From assembly GCA_016722705.1 (NCBI GenBank), contig JADKGN010000004.1:1736001-1800000 (forward strand): DNA of 64,000 nucleotides, written 5' to 3'. The stretch comes from Candidatus Dechloromonas phosphoritropha. GTDB lineage: Bacteria > Pseudomonadota > Gammaproteobacteria > Burkholderiales > Rhodocyclaceae. The notes beneath the pieces were generated by a model, which worked only from the letters and a program-made list of their open reading frames with translations, was not told the origin of the DNA and did no database searches. Position 1 is the first letter of the stretch; each line of letters starts with the position of its first letter. This document shows positions 48,159-57,256 of the stretch, piece after piece. A program made the position numbers and the translations under genes.

Positions 48159-49481
48159 ATGATTAGAAATATAAAACCCGCCCTCGCCGCCGCCGCGCTA
48201 TCGCTGGCCATGCTGGCGCAGCCTGCCGCAGCCGCCGAGGAGCAATTCTTCCCGCTCATCGACTACCGCGTTGGCCCCTACGGTTCGAACGGGCAGTCTT
48301 TTTACGGTGGCTTCATCGACTATCTGAACTACGTTAACCTGAAAGAGAAGGGCGTCAATGGCGTTTTGATGACCTACGAGGAATGCGAAACCGAATACAA
48401 CAACGCCAAGGGCGTCGAGTGCTACGAGCGCCTGAAGAGCAAGGCGGCCAAATCCTCCGGCCCGATCCACACGATGTCCACTGGCATTTCCTACGCCCTG
48501 ATCGACAAGTCCGCCCAGGACAAGCTGCCGCTCGCCATGATGGGCTACGGCCGCACCGATGCGGTGGATGGCTCGGTTTTCCCTTACGCTTTTCCGCTGA
48601 TCACCACCTACCAGGTGCAGGCCTCGGCCATCGTCAAGTTCATTAAGGAGAAGCTAGGTGGCAGCTTGGCCGGCAAGAAGATCGTTTATCTGTATCACGA
48701 CTCCGCCTATGGCAAGGAAGCCATCGTCGCCATGGAGGTTGAGGCCAAGCTGAACAAGTTCGAACTGGTGCAGATTCCGGTTGCTCATCCGGGCAACGAA
48801 CAGGGCGCCCAGTGGCTGCGGATTCGTCAGGAAAAGCCGGACTATGTCGTTTTGTGGGGTTGGGGCGTGATGAACCAGACAGCGCTGAAGGCGGCACAGA
48901 AGGTCGGTTTCCCGCGTGACCGGATGATCGGTTCCTGGTGGACCGGTTCCGAGGAAGACGTGATCCCGGCCGGCGACGCCGCCAAGGGCTACATGGCGGC
49001 GACCTGGAACGTCTCCGGCAAACAGGTGCCGCTGATTGCCGACATCGAGAAGGTCGTTTACGGCGCTGGCAAGGGTAACCTGCAGGACGCGAGCAAGATC
49101 GGCACCGTCCTTTACAACCGGGGCGTTTCCGCTGCCGTGCTGTCGGTCGAAGCCATCCGCAAGGCGCAGGAAAAATATGGCAAGGGCAAGGCGATGAGCG
49201 GCGAGCAAGTGCGTTGGGCGCTGGAAAACCTGAACATCACCGATGCTCGCCTGAAGCAGATTGGTGCGACCGACCTGTTGCCGGAAGTCAAGACCTCCTG
49301 CGCTGACCACGCAGGCTCCGGCAAGGTGAAGATCCAGCAATGGGATGGCAGCAAATGGGTGCCGGTATCGGGTTGGATCGAGGGCAACAAGTCGCTGATC
49401 CACCCCTTGTTCCAGGCGTCGGCCAAGCAGTACGCCAAGGAAAAGGGCATCACACCGCGTGACTGCACCAAGGAAAAATAG
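48159..49481 (+). CDS. Periplasmic substrate-binding protein of the Liv-type ABC transporter
   Basis: A 440-residue type I periplasmic binding protein. A signal peptide (MIRNIKPALAAAALSLAMLA, cleavage near AAA|EEQ) precedes two Rossmann-like lobes of the Peripla_BP_6 type (VNGVLMTYEECETEYNNAKG, GKKIVYLYHDSAYGKEAI, RDRMIGSWWTGSEEDV). It is somewhat longer than classic LivK (about 370), as seen in relatives next to acyl-CoA ligases, where ligands are not amino acids. Strong GGAGGAG ribosome site. A hairpin follows its stop. Confidence 0.9.
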   Translation: MIRNIKPALAAAALSLAMLAQPAAAAEEQFFPLIDYRVGPYGSNGQSFYGGFIDYLNYVNLKEKGVNGVLMTYEECETEYNNAKGVECYERLKSKAAKSSGPIHTMSTGISYALIDKSAQDKLPLAMMGYGRTDAVDGSVFPYAFPLITTYQVQASAIVKFIKEKLGGSLAGKKIVYLYHDSAYGKEAIVAMEVEAKLNKFELVQIPVAHPGNEQGAQWLRIRQEKPDYVVLWGWGVMNQTALKAAQKVGFPRDRMIGSWWTGSEEDVIPAGDAAKGYMAATWNVSGKQVPLIADIEKVVYGAGKGNLQDASKIGTVLYNRGVSAAVLSVEAIRKAQEKYGKGKAMSGEQVRWALENLNITDARLKQIGATDLLPEVKTSCADHAGSGKVKIQQWDGSKWVPVSGWIEGNKSLIHPLFQASAKQYAKEKGITPRDCTKEK

Positions 49482-49497
49482 GGCGAGAGAGCGGAAA

Positions 49498-49524
49498 GGC
49501 GAGGGGGAAGCCCCTCGCCATTTT
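49498..49524 (+). terminator. Hairpin between the binding-protein gene and livF (terminator or attenuator)
   Basis: GGCGAGGGG and CCCCTCGCC form a perfect 9-bp stem with GAAG loop followed by ATTTT. Placed inside the operon it would favour higher expression of the binding protein relative to LivF, or stabilise the upstream mRNA end. Confidence 0.7.
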
Positions 49525-49550
49525 CCGGTTTCCATGCTTCGGGAACAGCT

Positions 49551-50375
49551 ATGAGCACACCTGCTGCTGCGGTCGACAACTATCTGAACATCAATAACAT
49601 CGAGGTCATTTACGACCACGTGATCCTGGTGCTCAAGGGCGTGTCGCTGAACGTGCCGAAAGGCAAGATCGTCGCCCTGCTCGGTGCCAACGGCGCCGGC
49701 AAATCAACGACATTGAAGGCGATTTCGAATCTGTTGCACGCCGAACGCGGCGATGTGACCAAGGGTCTGGTCGAATACAAGGGCCAGCGCGTCGATCAAC
49801 TGACGCCCAACGAGCTGGTCAAGCGCGGCGTCATCCAGGTCATGGAGGGCCGCCATTGCTTCGGCCACCTGACCATCGAGGAAAACCTGCTGACCGGCGC
49901 CTATACCCGCTCGCTTTCCCGCGGAGAACTCAGGGACAGCCTGGAGAAGGTCTATCACTATTTCCCGCGCCTCAAGACGCGACGTACTTCGCAGGCCGGC
50001 TACACCTCAGGCGGCGAGCAGCAGATGTGCGTCATCGGTCGCGCTCTGATGGCCAAGCCGGAGATGATCCTGCTCGACGAGCCGTCGATGGGTCTGGCAC
50101 CACAGGTTGTCCAGGAAATCTTCGAGATCGTGAAGGACCTGAATACGCGCGAGCAGGTCAGTTTCCTGCTGGCCGAACAGAACACCATGGTCGCGCTGCG
50201 CTATGCCGATTTCGGCTACATTTTGGAGAACGGCCGGGTCGTCATGGAAGGCGATGCCGAAGATCTCAGAACGAATGAGGACGTCAAAGAGTTCTATTTG
50301 GGCTTGTCTTCTACGGGACGGAAATCCTTCAAGGACGTAAAGCATTACAGACGCCGCAAACGCTGGCTGTCGTAG
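49551..50375 (+). CDS. livF: ABC transporter ATP-binding protein, LivF type
   Basis: A 274-residue ATPase with Walker A GANGAGKSTTLKAISNL, signature TSGGEQQMCVIGRAL, Walker B MILLDEPSMGLAPQ and H-loop residues in LAEQNTMVAL, followed by the LivF-specific DFGYILENGRVVMEGDAEDL. The C-terminal tail is extended and basic (HYRRRKRWLS) and there is an insertion after the Walker A helix (HAERGDVTKGLVEYKG), features of the subgroup linked to CoA ligases. Confidence 0.92.
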   Translation: MSTPAAAVDNYLNINNIEVIYDHVILVLKGVSLNVPKGKIVALLGANGAGKSTTLKAISNLLHAERGDVTKGLVEYKGQRVDQLTPNELVKRGVIQVMEGRHCFGHLTIEENLLTGAYTRSLSRGELRDSLEKVYHYFPRLKTRRTSQAGYTSGGEQQMCVIGRALMAKPEMILLDEPSMGLAPQVVQEIFEIVKDLNTREQVSFLLAEQNTMVALRYADFGYILENGRVVMEGDAEDLRTNEDVKEFYLGLSSTGRKSFKDVKHYRRRKRWLS

Positions 50376-50532
50376 ATTGCAGTGCGGCACTCAGAGCTGC
50401 GTTGTCGCGCAGCTTGTTTGCATGAAGTAAACGGCGCCGCGCTCCGCCTTGCCCTGAGCGCCTTCTTTGCAATCTGCAGGCTGTTCGGCATCGAAGTGTT
50501 GCGGTCAACCGGGAAAAATGGAGAAAAATGAA

Positions 50533-51762
50533 ATGAGCTTTTACGACCCTCTCGAAACCCGGGATGCCGAAGAGCGCGAGCGGGATTTGATGGACAAACT
50601 GGCGCGTCAGGTGGCGCATGCCAAGGAAACGACGAGCCATTATTTTCATGCATTGGCCGGGATCAATCCGTTCGGTGTCGTGACGCGCGAGGCGCTGGCC
50701 CGCCTGCCACTGACCCGCAAGCGTGACTTGATCGACCTGCAGAAAAAATCACCGCCGTTCGGCGGGCTGAATTCACTGGCGCCGCGCGACGCCAAGCGTG
50801 TATTCGCGTCGCCAGGGCCGATTTACGAAATGCAGGGCAAGGATATCGACCCGTGGCGCATGGCACGTGTGCTTTATGCCGCGGGTTTTCGCCATGGCGA
50901 TCTGATTCACAACTGCTTTTCGTATCACTTCACGCCCGGCGCCTTTATATTCGAGGCCGGCGCCCGCAAGCTTGGCTGTCCGGTTTTCCCCGGTGGCACC
51001 GGGCAGACCGAACAGCAGGTGCAGGCCATCGCCGACCTGCGACCCCAAGCTTACGTCGGCACGCCTTCGTTCCTGCGCATCATCGTCGAACGGGCGGAAG
51101 AGATGGGTATCGATATCAGCTCGCTGCGCAAGGCTTGTGTTTCCGGCGAAGCGCTGCCCGCCGTGACCCGCGACTGGTTGCGCAAACGCGGCATCAGCGT
51201 GCGCCAGTGTTACGCCACCGCCGACATTGGCGCCATCGCCTACGAAACCGATGCCGAGGACGGCCTCGTCGTCGAAGAAGAATTGCTGGTCGAAATCGTC
51301 CGTCCGGGAACCGGCGATCCGGTAGCGCCGGGCGAGGTCGGCGAGGTCGTGGTCACCGGCTTCGACGCCGATTACCCGCTGATCCGCTTTGCCACTGGCG
51401 ACCTTTCCGCCATACTGCCCGGTCGTTCGCGTTGCGGGCGCACCAACGTACGGCTCAAGGGCTGGCTCGGCCGCGCCGATCAGACGACCAAGGTCAAGGG
51501 CATGTTCGTTCATCCCGAGCAAGTTGCCGACCTGGCCAGGCGCCATCCGGAAATCCACCGCATGCGCCTGGTTGTCGACAACCCCGACGGTCAGGATCGC
51601 ATGGTCCTGCACTGCGAAATCGAAGCCGTCAGCGAGGTGCTGGACAAGGCGGTTGCAGGCAGTCTGCGCGAAGTCACCAAGCTGCGCGGCGAGGTCGCCT
51701 TCTGCGCTCCCGGAGGGCTAGCGAACGATGGCAAGGTGATCGAGGATAGCCGCGTCTATTGA
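50533..51762 (+). CDS. Phenylacetate-CoA ligase-like AMP-forming enzyme
   Basis: A 409-residue adenylate-forming enzyme of the PaaK-like group (MSFYDPLETRDAEERERDLM). Diagnostic segments are AKETTSHYFHALAGINP, the glycine-poor nucleotide loop FASPGPIYEM, SYHFTPGAFIFEAGARKLGCPVFPGGTGQTEQQ, CYATADIGAIAYE and the hinge LKGWLGRADQTTKVKGMFVHP. The canonical SSGTTGKP loop is replaced by ASPGP, as in the short PaaK-like paralogues found beside Liv transporters. The start with GGAG nine bases upstream is 50533; ATG at 50518 is the alternative. It would activate an aromatic or other acid. Confidence 0.85.
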   Translation: MSFYDPLETRDAEERERDLMDKLARQVAHAKETTSHYFHALAGINPFGVVTREALARLPLTRKRDLIDLQKKSPPFGGLNSLAPRDAKRVFASPGPIYEMQGKDIDPWRMARVLYAAGFRHGDLIHNCFSYHFTPGAFIFEAGARKLGCPVFPGGTGQTEQQVQAIADLRPQAYVGTPSFLRIIVERAEEMGIDISSLRKACVSGEALPAVTRDWLRKRGISVRQCYATADIGAIAYETDAEDGLVVEEELLVEIVRPGTGDPVAPGEVGEVVVTGFDADYPLIRFATGDLSAILPGRSRCGRTNVRLKGWLGRADQTTKVKGMFVHPEQVADLARRHPEIHRMRLVVDNPDGQDRMVLHCEIEAVSEVLDKAVAGSLREVTKLRGEVAFCAPGGLANDGKVIEDSRVY

Positions 51763-51769
51763 TCGCATT

Positions 51770-52273
51770 TTGCTGCCAGTGCGCTTCGCAGCAGGAATTC
51801 TGGGGCTGGCGGTGGCGGTTGCCGCAGCTGGCGACGCCGAACTGCGACCTTCGGCAAAGCTGCTTCAGGCCAATCCCGAGGCCTGGCGGAACGGTCGCTG
51901 CGTGATTTACCGGGAGAGCAATCCCGAAGTGGCGGATGCTACCTTCTACTTCAAGGGTCGCATCGTGGCCGCTGGCGTGCAGACCCGGCGCCTGACCGTT
52001 TGCCCGCGGGTGCCAGAAAGGAGTATCGAGCAGTATACGCGCGAGGAATTCAACCATCTGCTGCTGGCCTATCCTTGCGTGTCATCCGGCAAATATGAAC
52101 GAGACGTGCAGTCGGGAATGGTTCGCCTGCGCGTTGAACAATGGGAAACGCCGCACGCAAGGCGCGCCGCCAGCGGCGGGCGGCTCTATCGCGGCATGTT
52201 CATCGACACGAATCTGAAAGAAGGCATGGAAATCGAACTCGAAGCCGACCTCCTCGGCAGTTGCGAAGAATGA
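51770..52273 (+). CDS. Small exported protein of unknown function
   Basis: A 167-residue protein starting at TTG 51770 (or GTG 51779), with an N-terminal hydrophobic signal (FAAGILGLAVAVAAAG) and a mature part rich in charged residues (ANPEAWRNGRCVIYRESNPEV, YFKGRIVAAGVQTRRLTVCPR, LLAYPCVSSGKYERDV). Four cysteines in the mature part could form disulfides. It is eight bases after the PaaK-like gene and overlaps the CoA-transferase (ATGA), so it belongs to the operon. Family not recognised. Confidence 0.65.
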   Translation: MLPVRFAAGILGLAVAVAAAGDAELRPSAKLLQANPEAWRNGRCVIYRESNPEVADATFYFKGRIVAAGVQTRRLTVCPRVPERSIEQYTREEFNHLLLAYPCVSSGKYERDVQSGMVRLRVEQWETPHARRAASGGRLYRGMFIDTNLKEGMEIELEADLLGSCEE

Positions 52274-53427
52274 GCCGGCCGGGGCCACTGGCTGGCATCC
52301 GCGTTCTCGATCTGACCCGCCTCTTGCCGGGGCCGGTCGCCACGCTGCACTTGGCTGATCTCGGGGCGGAGGTGATCAAAATCGAGGACCCGCAGGTCGG
52401 CGACTATGCCCGCACGCTGGGCACCGGGCAGGGCGCGGACAGCGCCTACTTCCGGATGATCAACCGCAACAAGCTGGGCCTGCGGCTCGATCTAAAGAAG
52501 CCGGAAGGCGTCGACGTCTTCAAACGCCTTGCTAGCGCCGCCGATGTGATCGTCGAAAGTTTCCGGCCGGGGGTCATGGACAAACTCGGCGTCGGTTATG
52601 CCGTGATCGCCCCCCTCAACCCGCGGATCGCCTACTGTTCGATCAGCGGCTACGGGCAGGATGGTCCGTACAAGGATCTGGCCGGCCACGACATCAACTA
52701 TCTCGGCTACGCCGGGGTCCTCGACCAGATCGGCTGCGAAGGCAGCAACCCCGCGATCCCGAATTTCCAGATCGCCGACCTGCTCGGTGGGGCGCTGACC
52801 GCCGCGTTCGGCATCCTGGCGGCGGTGGTCGAAGCGCAGCGCAGCGGCAAGGGGCGCTACATCGATGTAGCGATGACCGACAGCGTGCTGGCGCACACCT
52901 ATTTTACGATGCTGCGCCTGAACGACAGCGGCCATTCGGTTCCGCGTGGCAGCGACCTGCTCGCGGGCGGTTTGCCCTGTTACGGCGCCTATCGCTGTGC
53001 CGACGGCAGGCACATGGCGGTCGGCGCGCTGGAAGGCAAGTTCTGGAAGCTCTGTTGCGAGGTTCTTAGCCGCCCGGAATGGGTCGGGCGGCAATGGGAT
53101 GCCAGCCTGCGCGCCGAGGTGGCCGCCGTGTTCGTAACGCGACCACGAGACGACTGGGCGAACCTGTTTGCTGCGGTCGACTGCTGTGTGACGCCGATTT
53201 TGACGCCGGAAGAAGCACTGGAGAACGAGCAGATCGCGGCGCGCGGCATGGTGTTTCAGGAAGACGGCCTGGCCCAGTTCGCCCCGCCGCTGAAGATGTC
53301 CGAGTTCGAATTCTCGATCTACCAGTCGGCCCCCGCAGCCGGCCAGCACACTGCGGCAATCCTCGCCGCCGCCGGCTACAGCTCCGCCGAAATAGAACAT
53401 CTGGCAGCCAGCGGCGCCCTTGGCTGA
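52270..53427 (+). CDS. Family III CoA-transferase / alpha-methylacyl-CoA racemase-like (CaiB/BaiF)
   Basis: A 385-residue family III CoA-transferase or racemase. The N-terminus GIRVLDLTRLLPGPVATLHLADLGAEVIKIED is diagnostic, followed by MINRNKLGLRLDLKKPEG, VIVESFRPGVMDKLGVGY, ISGYGQDGPYKDLAGHDINYLGYAG (Asp in GHD is the catalytic residue in the family) and the DCCVTPILTPEEAL C-terminal marker. The start overlaps the previous stop; an upstream extension to 52141 is just the other frame of that gene. It would move CoA between acids or epimerise a 2-methylacyl-CoA. Confidence 0.9.
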   Translation: MSRPGPLAGIRVLDLTRLLPGPVATLHLADLGAEVIKIEDPQVGDYARTLGTGQGADSAYFRMINRNKLGLRLDLKKPEGVDVFKRLASAADVIVESFRPGVMDKLGVGYAVIAPLNPRIAYCSISGYGQDGPYKDLAGHDINYLGYAGVLDQIGCEGSNPAIPNFQIADLLGGALTAAFGILAAVVEAQRSGKGRYIDVAMTDSVLAHTYFTMLRLNDSGHSVPRGSDLLAGGLPCYGAYRCADGRHMAVGALEGKFWKLCCEVLSRPEWVGRQWDASLRAEVAAVFVTRPRDDWANLFAAVDCCVTPILTPEEALENEQIAARGMVFQEDGLAQFAPPLKMSEFEFSIYQSAPAAGQHTAAILAAAGYSSAEIEHLAASGALG

Positions 53428-53856
53428 GCAAGTTCTGAAGCGTTTGCGGAGGAGCGAAGAGCGAGGCGTCCGGTCTTCACAGAAGCCCCCTCGCTGTGGC
53501 AAGAGGCAAAGGCGGAGGCCAATCGCGGTGTCTGGCCGGAACCAGTCAGGAACGGCCGTTTGGTTGTTCAGTAGAGCAGCCATTTGAACGGCCGCTCTAC
53601 TTCTGATACTTGCCGGACGGTCTACGCATGAAGCTCGGCCTTTACCGATAACCCACTTGGAGAAGTAATCCGTCCGTCATGCATCAAATATCGGACATTC
53701 GATCCAACTCATGGCATCGCAGCGCCCCACTCGTCCGAACAAGAAATTTTCCTTAAAGAAGGGAATCGGCTTTGCTAGTGTCAGGGGGAACCCGCTTTAC
53801 GCCTTTGTTATTCAGGTCGTAGTGGAGGTTGCCGACAGTTGCCGGCCGACCGAGAA
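53428..53856. other. 429-bp gap without a recognisable gene
   Basis: No convincing open frame. One imperfect hairpin, GTAGAGC (53573-53579) with GCTCTAC (53594-53600), is visible. It separates the CoA-transferase gene from the minus-strand glutathione S-transferase gene and marks the change to the accessory region. Confidence 0.5.
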
Positions 53857-54480
53857 TCAGGCTACACCGAGTTCTGAATAATATTGAGCGATCGCTGGAA
53901 TGCTACCGATGCGCTGCATATGCGTTTTGAGCTTCGGTGCCACGGTCTCGATCAAATTGGCAGGAATGTGCTCTAACTGGCCGGAGCTGAGTCCGCGCAC
54001 CGCGACGAATACTTTCAGATCGGCAATGGTCAGGCGGTTGTCCGCAAAATATTCGCTGCCGTGGCTTTCAAGTTGATGCTGCAGCCATCGCAAGTACTGC
54101 GGCAACGCTCCGGACACCAAAGCCTCACGAGCATTCCTCAAGTTATCCCCTTTCATGCCGAACGTCGCCACCAATTTGATATTCAAGTCTTCCAACGCAC
54201 CCATCACCTCGTCACATAACAAGGCCTGTAAATGATCTTCGGGATACAAACCGGTCAGTTTTCCGACGTAGCGGGTGATCGCGTCACTTTGCGTGATCTG
54301 CAGATCATTGATGTGCAGGGTCGGCACCTGATTCAGCGGTGTCGTCTTACGGACTTCCGGAAAGTCACTCGACGCAAAACGATAGTCTTCAAACTCGATC
54401 CCGCCGATGTGTAACGCCAGTCGCGCCGGTTCCGCCCGCCCTCCTGGAAAATCAAAATAGGTGAGTTTCAATTTGTCCAT
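53857..54480 (-). CDS. Glutathione S-transferase (sigma/prostaglandin-D-synthase-like)
   Basis: A 207-residue GST. The thioredoxin-like N-domain (residues 1-80) has LTYFDFPGGRAEPARLALHIGG with the sigma-class catalytic Tyr in LTYF, NQVPTLHINDLQITQSDAITRYVGK containing the cis-Pro and glutathione-binding QSDAI, and the all-helical C-domain with LTIADLKVFVAVRGLSSG (N-capping box TIAD). Sigma-like GSTs are uncommon in bacteria and usually resemble eukaryotic enzymes. Stands alone beside transposon-split genes. Confidence 0.88.
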   Translation of the reverse strand: MDKLKLTYFDFPGGRAEPARLALHIGGIEFEDYRFASSDFPEVRKTTPLNQVPTLHINDLQITQSDAITRYVGKLTGLYPEDHLQALLCDEVMGALEDLNIKLVATFGMKGDNLRNAREALVSGALPQYLRWLQHQLESHGSEYFADNRLTIADLKVFVAVRGLSSGQLEHIPANLIETVAPKLKTHMQRIGSIPAIAQYYSELGVA

Positions 54481-54666
54481 GTTTCGATCCCAGTCTTAAC
54501 GATTAGTATTTATCAGCCGCGAGGTGCCTTACAGTAGGGACATTGCGAGCTAACTTTAGTTGCCTCTCCCGTTGAAGGAGAATACTCGTACACCTGAGGA
54601 GTTGGCTAAATGGGCACACCACGCATTGTGGTTTTGACCGGTGTTACCAGGGGGTTGGGGCGCGCC

Positions 54667-56058
54667 CAATCCTCGTGACTTAGCATCTTGTCATGGAGCG
54701 GTTTTGTAGGCATGAGACTTGTGTGGCTTGGGTCGAATAGGTCGCGGTCGGTTTCGGTTGGGGATGAATTTTTGAAGGTTCAGGACAATCTCGGAGAACA
54801 GTGCGGCGACGATGCGCGAGGTCAAGCGAAGGCGGCCGGTGAGCACTTGGGGCAGCAGACGGCGCAGATGCGAGAAAGCCAAGGTGCGATTGATACGCCA
54901 CGGCGAATCTGGGGCGATGAGGTGCTCCGTGGCCAGATAGACCGCCAGCGCATTGAGGTTGTCGCAGAGCATCTTGGCGCCGACGTCCTGACAGGCCGCG
55001 AGCCAGGTCAAGCCAGACGTATGCTCAAGCGACAGGCGATGCTTGAGGCGCTTGAAGGCCTCTTCGATGCGCCAGCGCCGATGATAGAGATCTGCGAATG
55101 CAGGCGCCGGATACTGCGCACTGTCGAGCAAGGACGTCATGAGCACGCGCACCTTACCGGCGGGTGTCACTTGGCGGATCAGGCGCACGGTCGAGGCCTG
55201 GCGGGGACACTCATAATCGACGGCATCCCGGCAATTCGGCGGTGGCAGGGTCACCACGGTGTCGTCCTGGCCGGAGCGCATGAACTGCGTGATGGCGGCA
55301 AAGGTCGACGACGAATCGCAGCGCATGCAAAAGGGAATCTCCCGATGCAGCAAGGCGGCCACCAGCCACGCGCCCGGGTAACCGCGGTCGAGCAGCAGCA
55401 TGTCGTGGCGGTCAATCCGGTCCAGGCGCTCGAACAGCATCTGCCGCTCACCAACCAGGGGGCTGTGCAGGATCAGCGAATCGAACAACTCGATGCCCGG
55501 ACGAAACAAGCCGAACAGCGTCGCCTCGCGCACACACCGCTTGCCCTCCGCGTTGAGCAAGGTCAAGCGAACCTTGGAGGCATCGGCGGCCAGAACCCGC
55601 AATCCCTGCCAGAGCGGCTGACCGGGAAGGGCTTCATCGACCAGCCGCAGCAACTCTGTGTTGAGCGGATCGAAGACATTCGCATAGAGGCGGCTACGCG
55701 CCTTCGAGAACGCACTGGCGGTCACCACCCGAGACAAGCGGGTTCGCCGCGCCAGCAGCGTGAAGAACGCATCGAGTTCGCCCTGCACGGCCCCACGCAC
55801 ACCGCTGAGCAGGAAAGCGATCAGATCGGTGAAGGGCAATCCACGGCTGCGCGTGAAATTCCGGGAATCACGGCGAGCCGCTTCGCGAAAGGCTGTGCTC
55901 TGAATGAAGTCCACAAGCCTGAAAAGCACATTGACATATTTAGGACGGCATATTTAACCTATAAATATCAATCCGTTACGAGACCCAATTCTACCCCGAT
56001 ATGGCCGGCTTATCGCGGCGGCTGTAAAATATGCAAACGCGCTAAGTCAAGAGGATTG
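54667..56058. mobile_element. IS4-family insertion sequence with 10-bp target duplication
   Basis: Terminal inverted repeats CAATCCTCGTGACTTAGC (54667-54684) and GCTAAGTCAAGAGGATTG (56041-56058) match at 17 of 18 positions. The target GGGGCGCGCC is duplicated at 54657-54666 and 56059-56068. The length is 1,392 bp with one intact transposase on the minus strand. The insertion falls between codons 19 and 20 of the dehydrogenase gene. Confidence 0.95.
54691..55929 (-). CDS. IS4-family transposase
   Basis: A 412-residue DDE transposase with uninterrupted frame. Motifs: TASAFSKARSRL, first Asp in LRVLAADASKVRL, second Asp in MLLLDRGYPGAWLVAALL, and the Y(2)R(3)E(6)K signature YHRRWRIEEAFKRLKHRLSLE, which defines the IS4 family. 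C-terminus is basic (NRNRPRPIRPKPHKS). Intact ends and frame mean it may still move. Confidence 0.93.
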   Translation of the reverse strand: MLFRLVDFIQSTAFREAARRDSRNFTRSRGLPFTDLIAFLLSGVRGAVQGELDAFFTLLARRTRLSRVVTASAFSKARSRLYANVFDPLNTELLRLVDEALPGQPLWQGLRVLAADASKVRLTLLNAEGKRCVREATLFGLFRPGIELFDSLILHSPLVGERQMLFERLDRIDRHDMLLLDRGYPGAWLVAALLHREIPFCMRCDSSSTFAAITQFMRSGQDDTVVTLPPPNCRDAVDYECPRQASTVRLIRQVTPAGKVRVLMTSLLDSAQYPAPAFADLYHRRWRIEEAFKRLKHRLSLEHTSGLTWLAACQDVGAKMLCDNLNALAVYLATEHLIAPDSPWRINRTLAFSHLRRLLPQVLTGRLRLTSRIVAALFSEIVLNLQKFIPNRNRPRPIRPKPHKSHAYKTAP

Positions 56059-56662
56059 GGGGCGCGCCATGCTCAAAGAACTGGTGGCCGCCGGTCATGC
56101 CGTAGCTGGATGCGGTCGCAATGCCGGGCACATCGAAACCCTTCGCCGGGAATATCCTGCACCCCATCGCTTTGCCAGCGTCGATGTCAGTGACGATGTT
56201 CAGGTATCCAATTGGGCAGTTCACATACTCAATATCGTCGGCATCCCTGATCTTCTGATCAACAATGCCGCTGTGGTGAACACGAATTCCCCGCTCTGGG
56301 AGATCCAGGCCAGTGAATTCGACGGGCTGACCAGCGTAAATATCAAAGGTGTCGCGAACGTTATCCGACACTTCGTACCCGCGATGGTCAAAGTAAATCG
56401 CGGGGTGATTGTCAATTTCAGTTCGGGCTGGGGACGGAGCACATCGGCTGGTGTTGCAGCTTATTGCGCTACCAAATGGGTGATCGAGGGGTTGACCAAG
56501 GCGCTGGCGCAGGATTTGCCCAAGGGAATGGCGGCTGTGCCGCTGAATCCCGGAATTATTGATACGGACATGCTGCGTACCTCGTTCGGCAATGCGGCAG
56601 GCACTTACGAATCGCCAGAGCGGTGGGCAGTACGAGCAGTCCGGAAAATTCTGGCTCTAATT

Positions 56663-57256
56663 CTAAGTAGCGTTCAAGTTGAGACTAACGATCCATGGCC
56701 ATGCGGTCAGGCTGCGCAGCCCTGAGGTATTTGCTGCCAGACGTGGAAGGCCTGTTTCCAACTGGCGGATGACACTACCGAGGTCGGCAAACACACGATT
56801 GTGAAACTCCTTCTCCCGCACCTCATCCCAGACGTGCTCCTGCGGGTTGAGTTCGGGCGCGTAAGGTGGCAGGCGCAGCAGACGAATGTTCTCTGGCACT
56901 TGCAGATCTTTCGATACGTGTGAGCTGGCACCGTCGACGACCATCAGCATGAACTCCTTTTTATGCGCGGTACTGACTCGGGCCAGGAACGCCGTCATCT
57001 GTTCGGTGTTCATCTGCCGACAGGTCATCCAATCCAACTCGCCTTCGATGGGGCTGACGGCGCCATAAAGGTAGATGAACTCCCGCTCGTAGCCGTTGCA
57101 GACCATTGGCCGTGCTGGGTTGGGTGCCCAGCAGCGACGAATTCGCACCATGCGCCCAAAGCGCGCTTCGTCCTGAAACATCAGGCGCACCCGGCGACCC
57201 CGAATCGCTTCCTGTTTCAAGAGGGCTGCCAGTGTTTCGGGAAGTTTTTTTCCCAC
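56663..57256 (-). CDS. IS630-family transposase, C-terminal frame (OrfB)
   Basis: A 197-residue frame with the DDE core: MFQDEARFGRM (first Asp/Glu), MLMVVDGASSHVSKDL (second Asp), and LPPYAPELNPQEHVWDEVREKEF (final Glu), the typical IS630 triad. It overlaps OrfA; the slippery run of seven A residues (57245-57251 as T on plus) is where a -1 shift would fuse the two. Confidence 0.88.
   Translation of the reverse strand: MGKKLPETLAALLKQEAIRGRRVRLMFQDEARFGRMVRIRRCWAPNPARPMVCNGYEREFIYLYGAVSPIEGELDWMTCRQMNTEQMTAFLARVSTAHKKEFMLMVVDGASSHVSKDLQVPENIRLLRLPPYAPELNPQEHVWDEVREKEFHNRVFADLGSVIRQLETGLPRLAANTSGLRSLTAWPWIVSLNLNAT

Noticed and set aside
54688..56193. 501-codon plus-strand frame across the IS4 element
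   Set aside because: It is antisense to the intact IS4 transposase and crosses the IS boundary.
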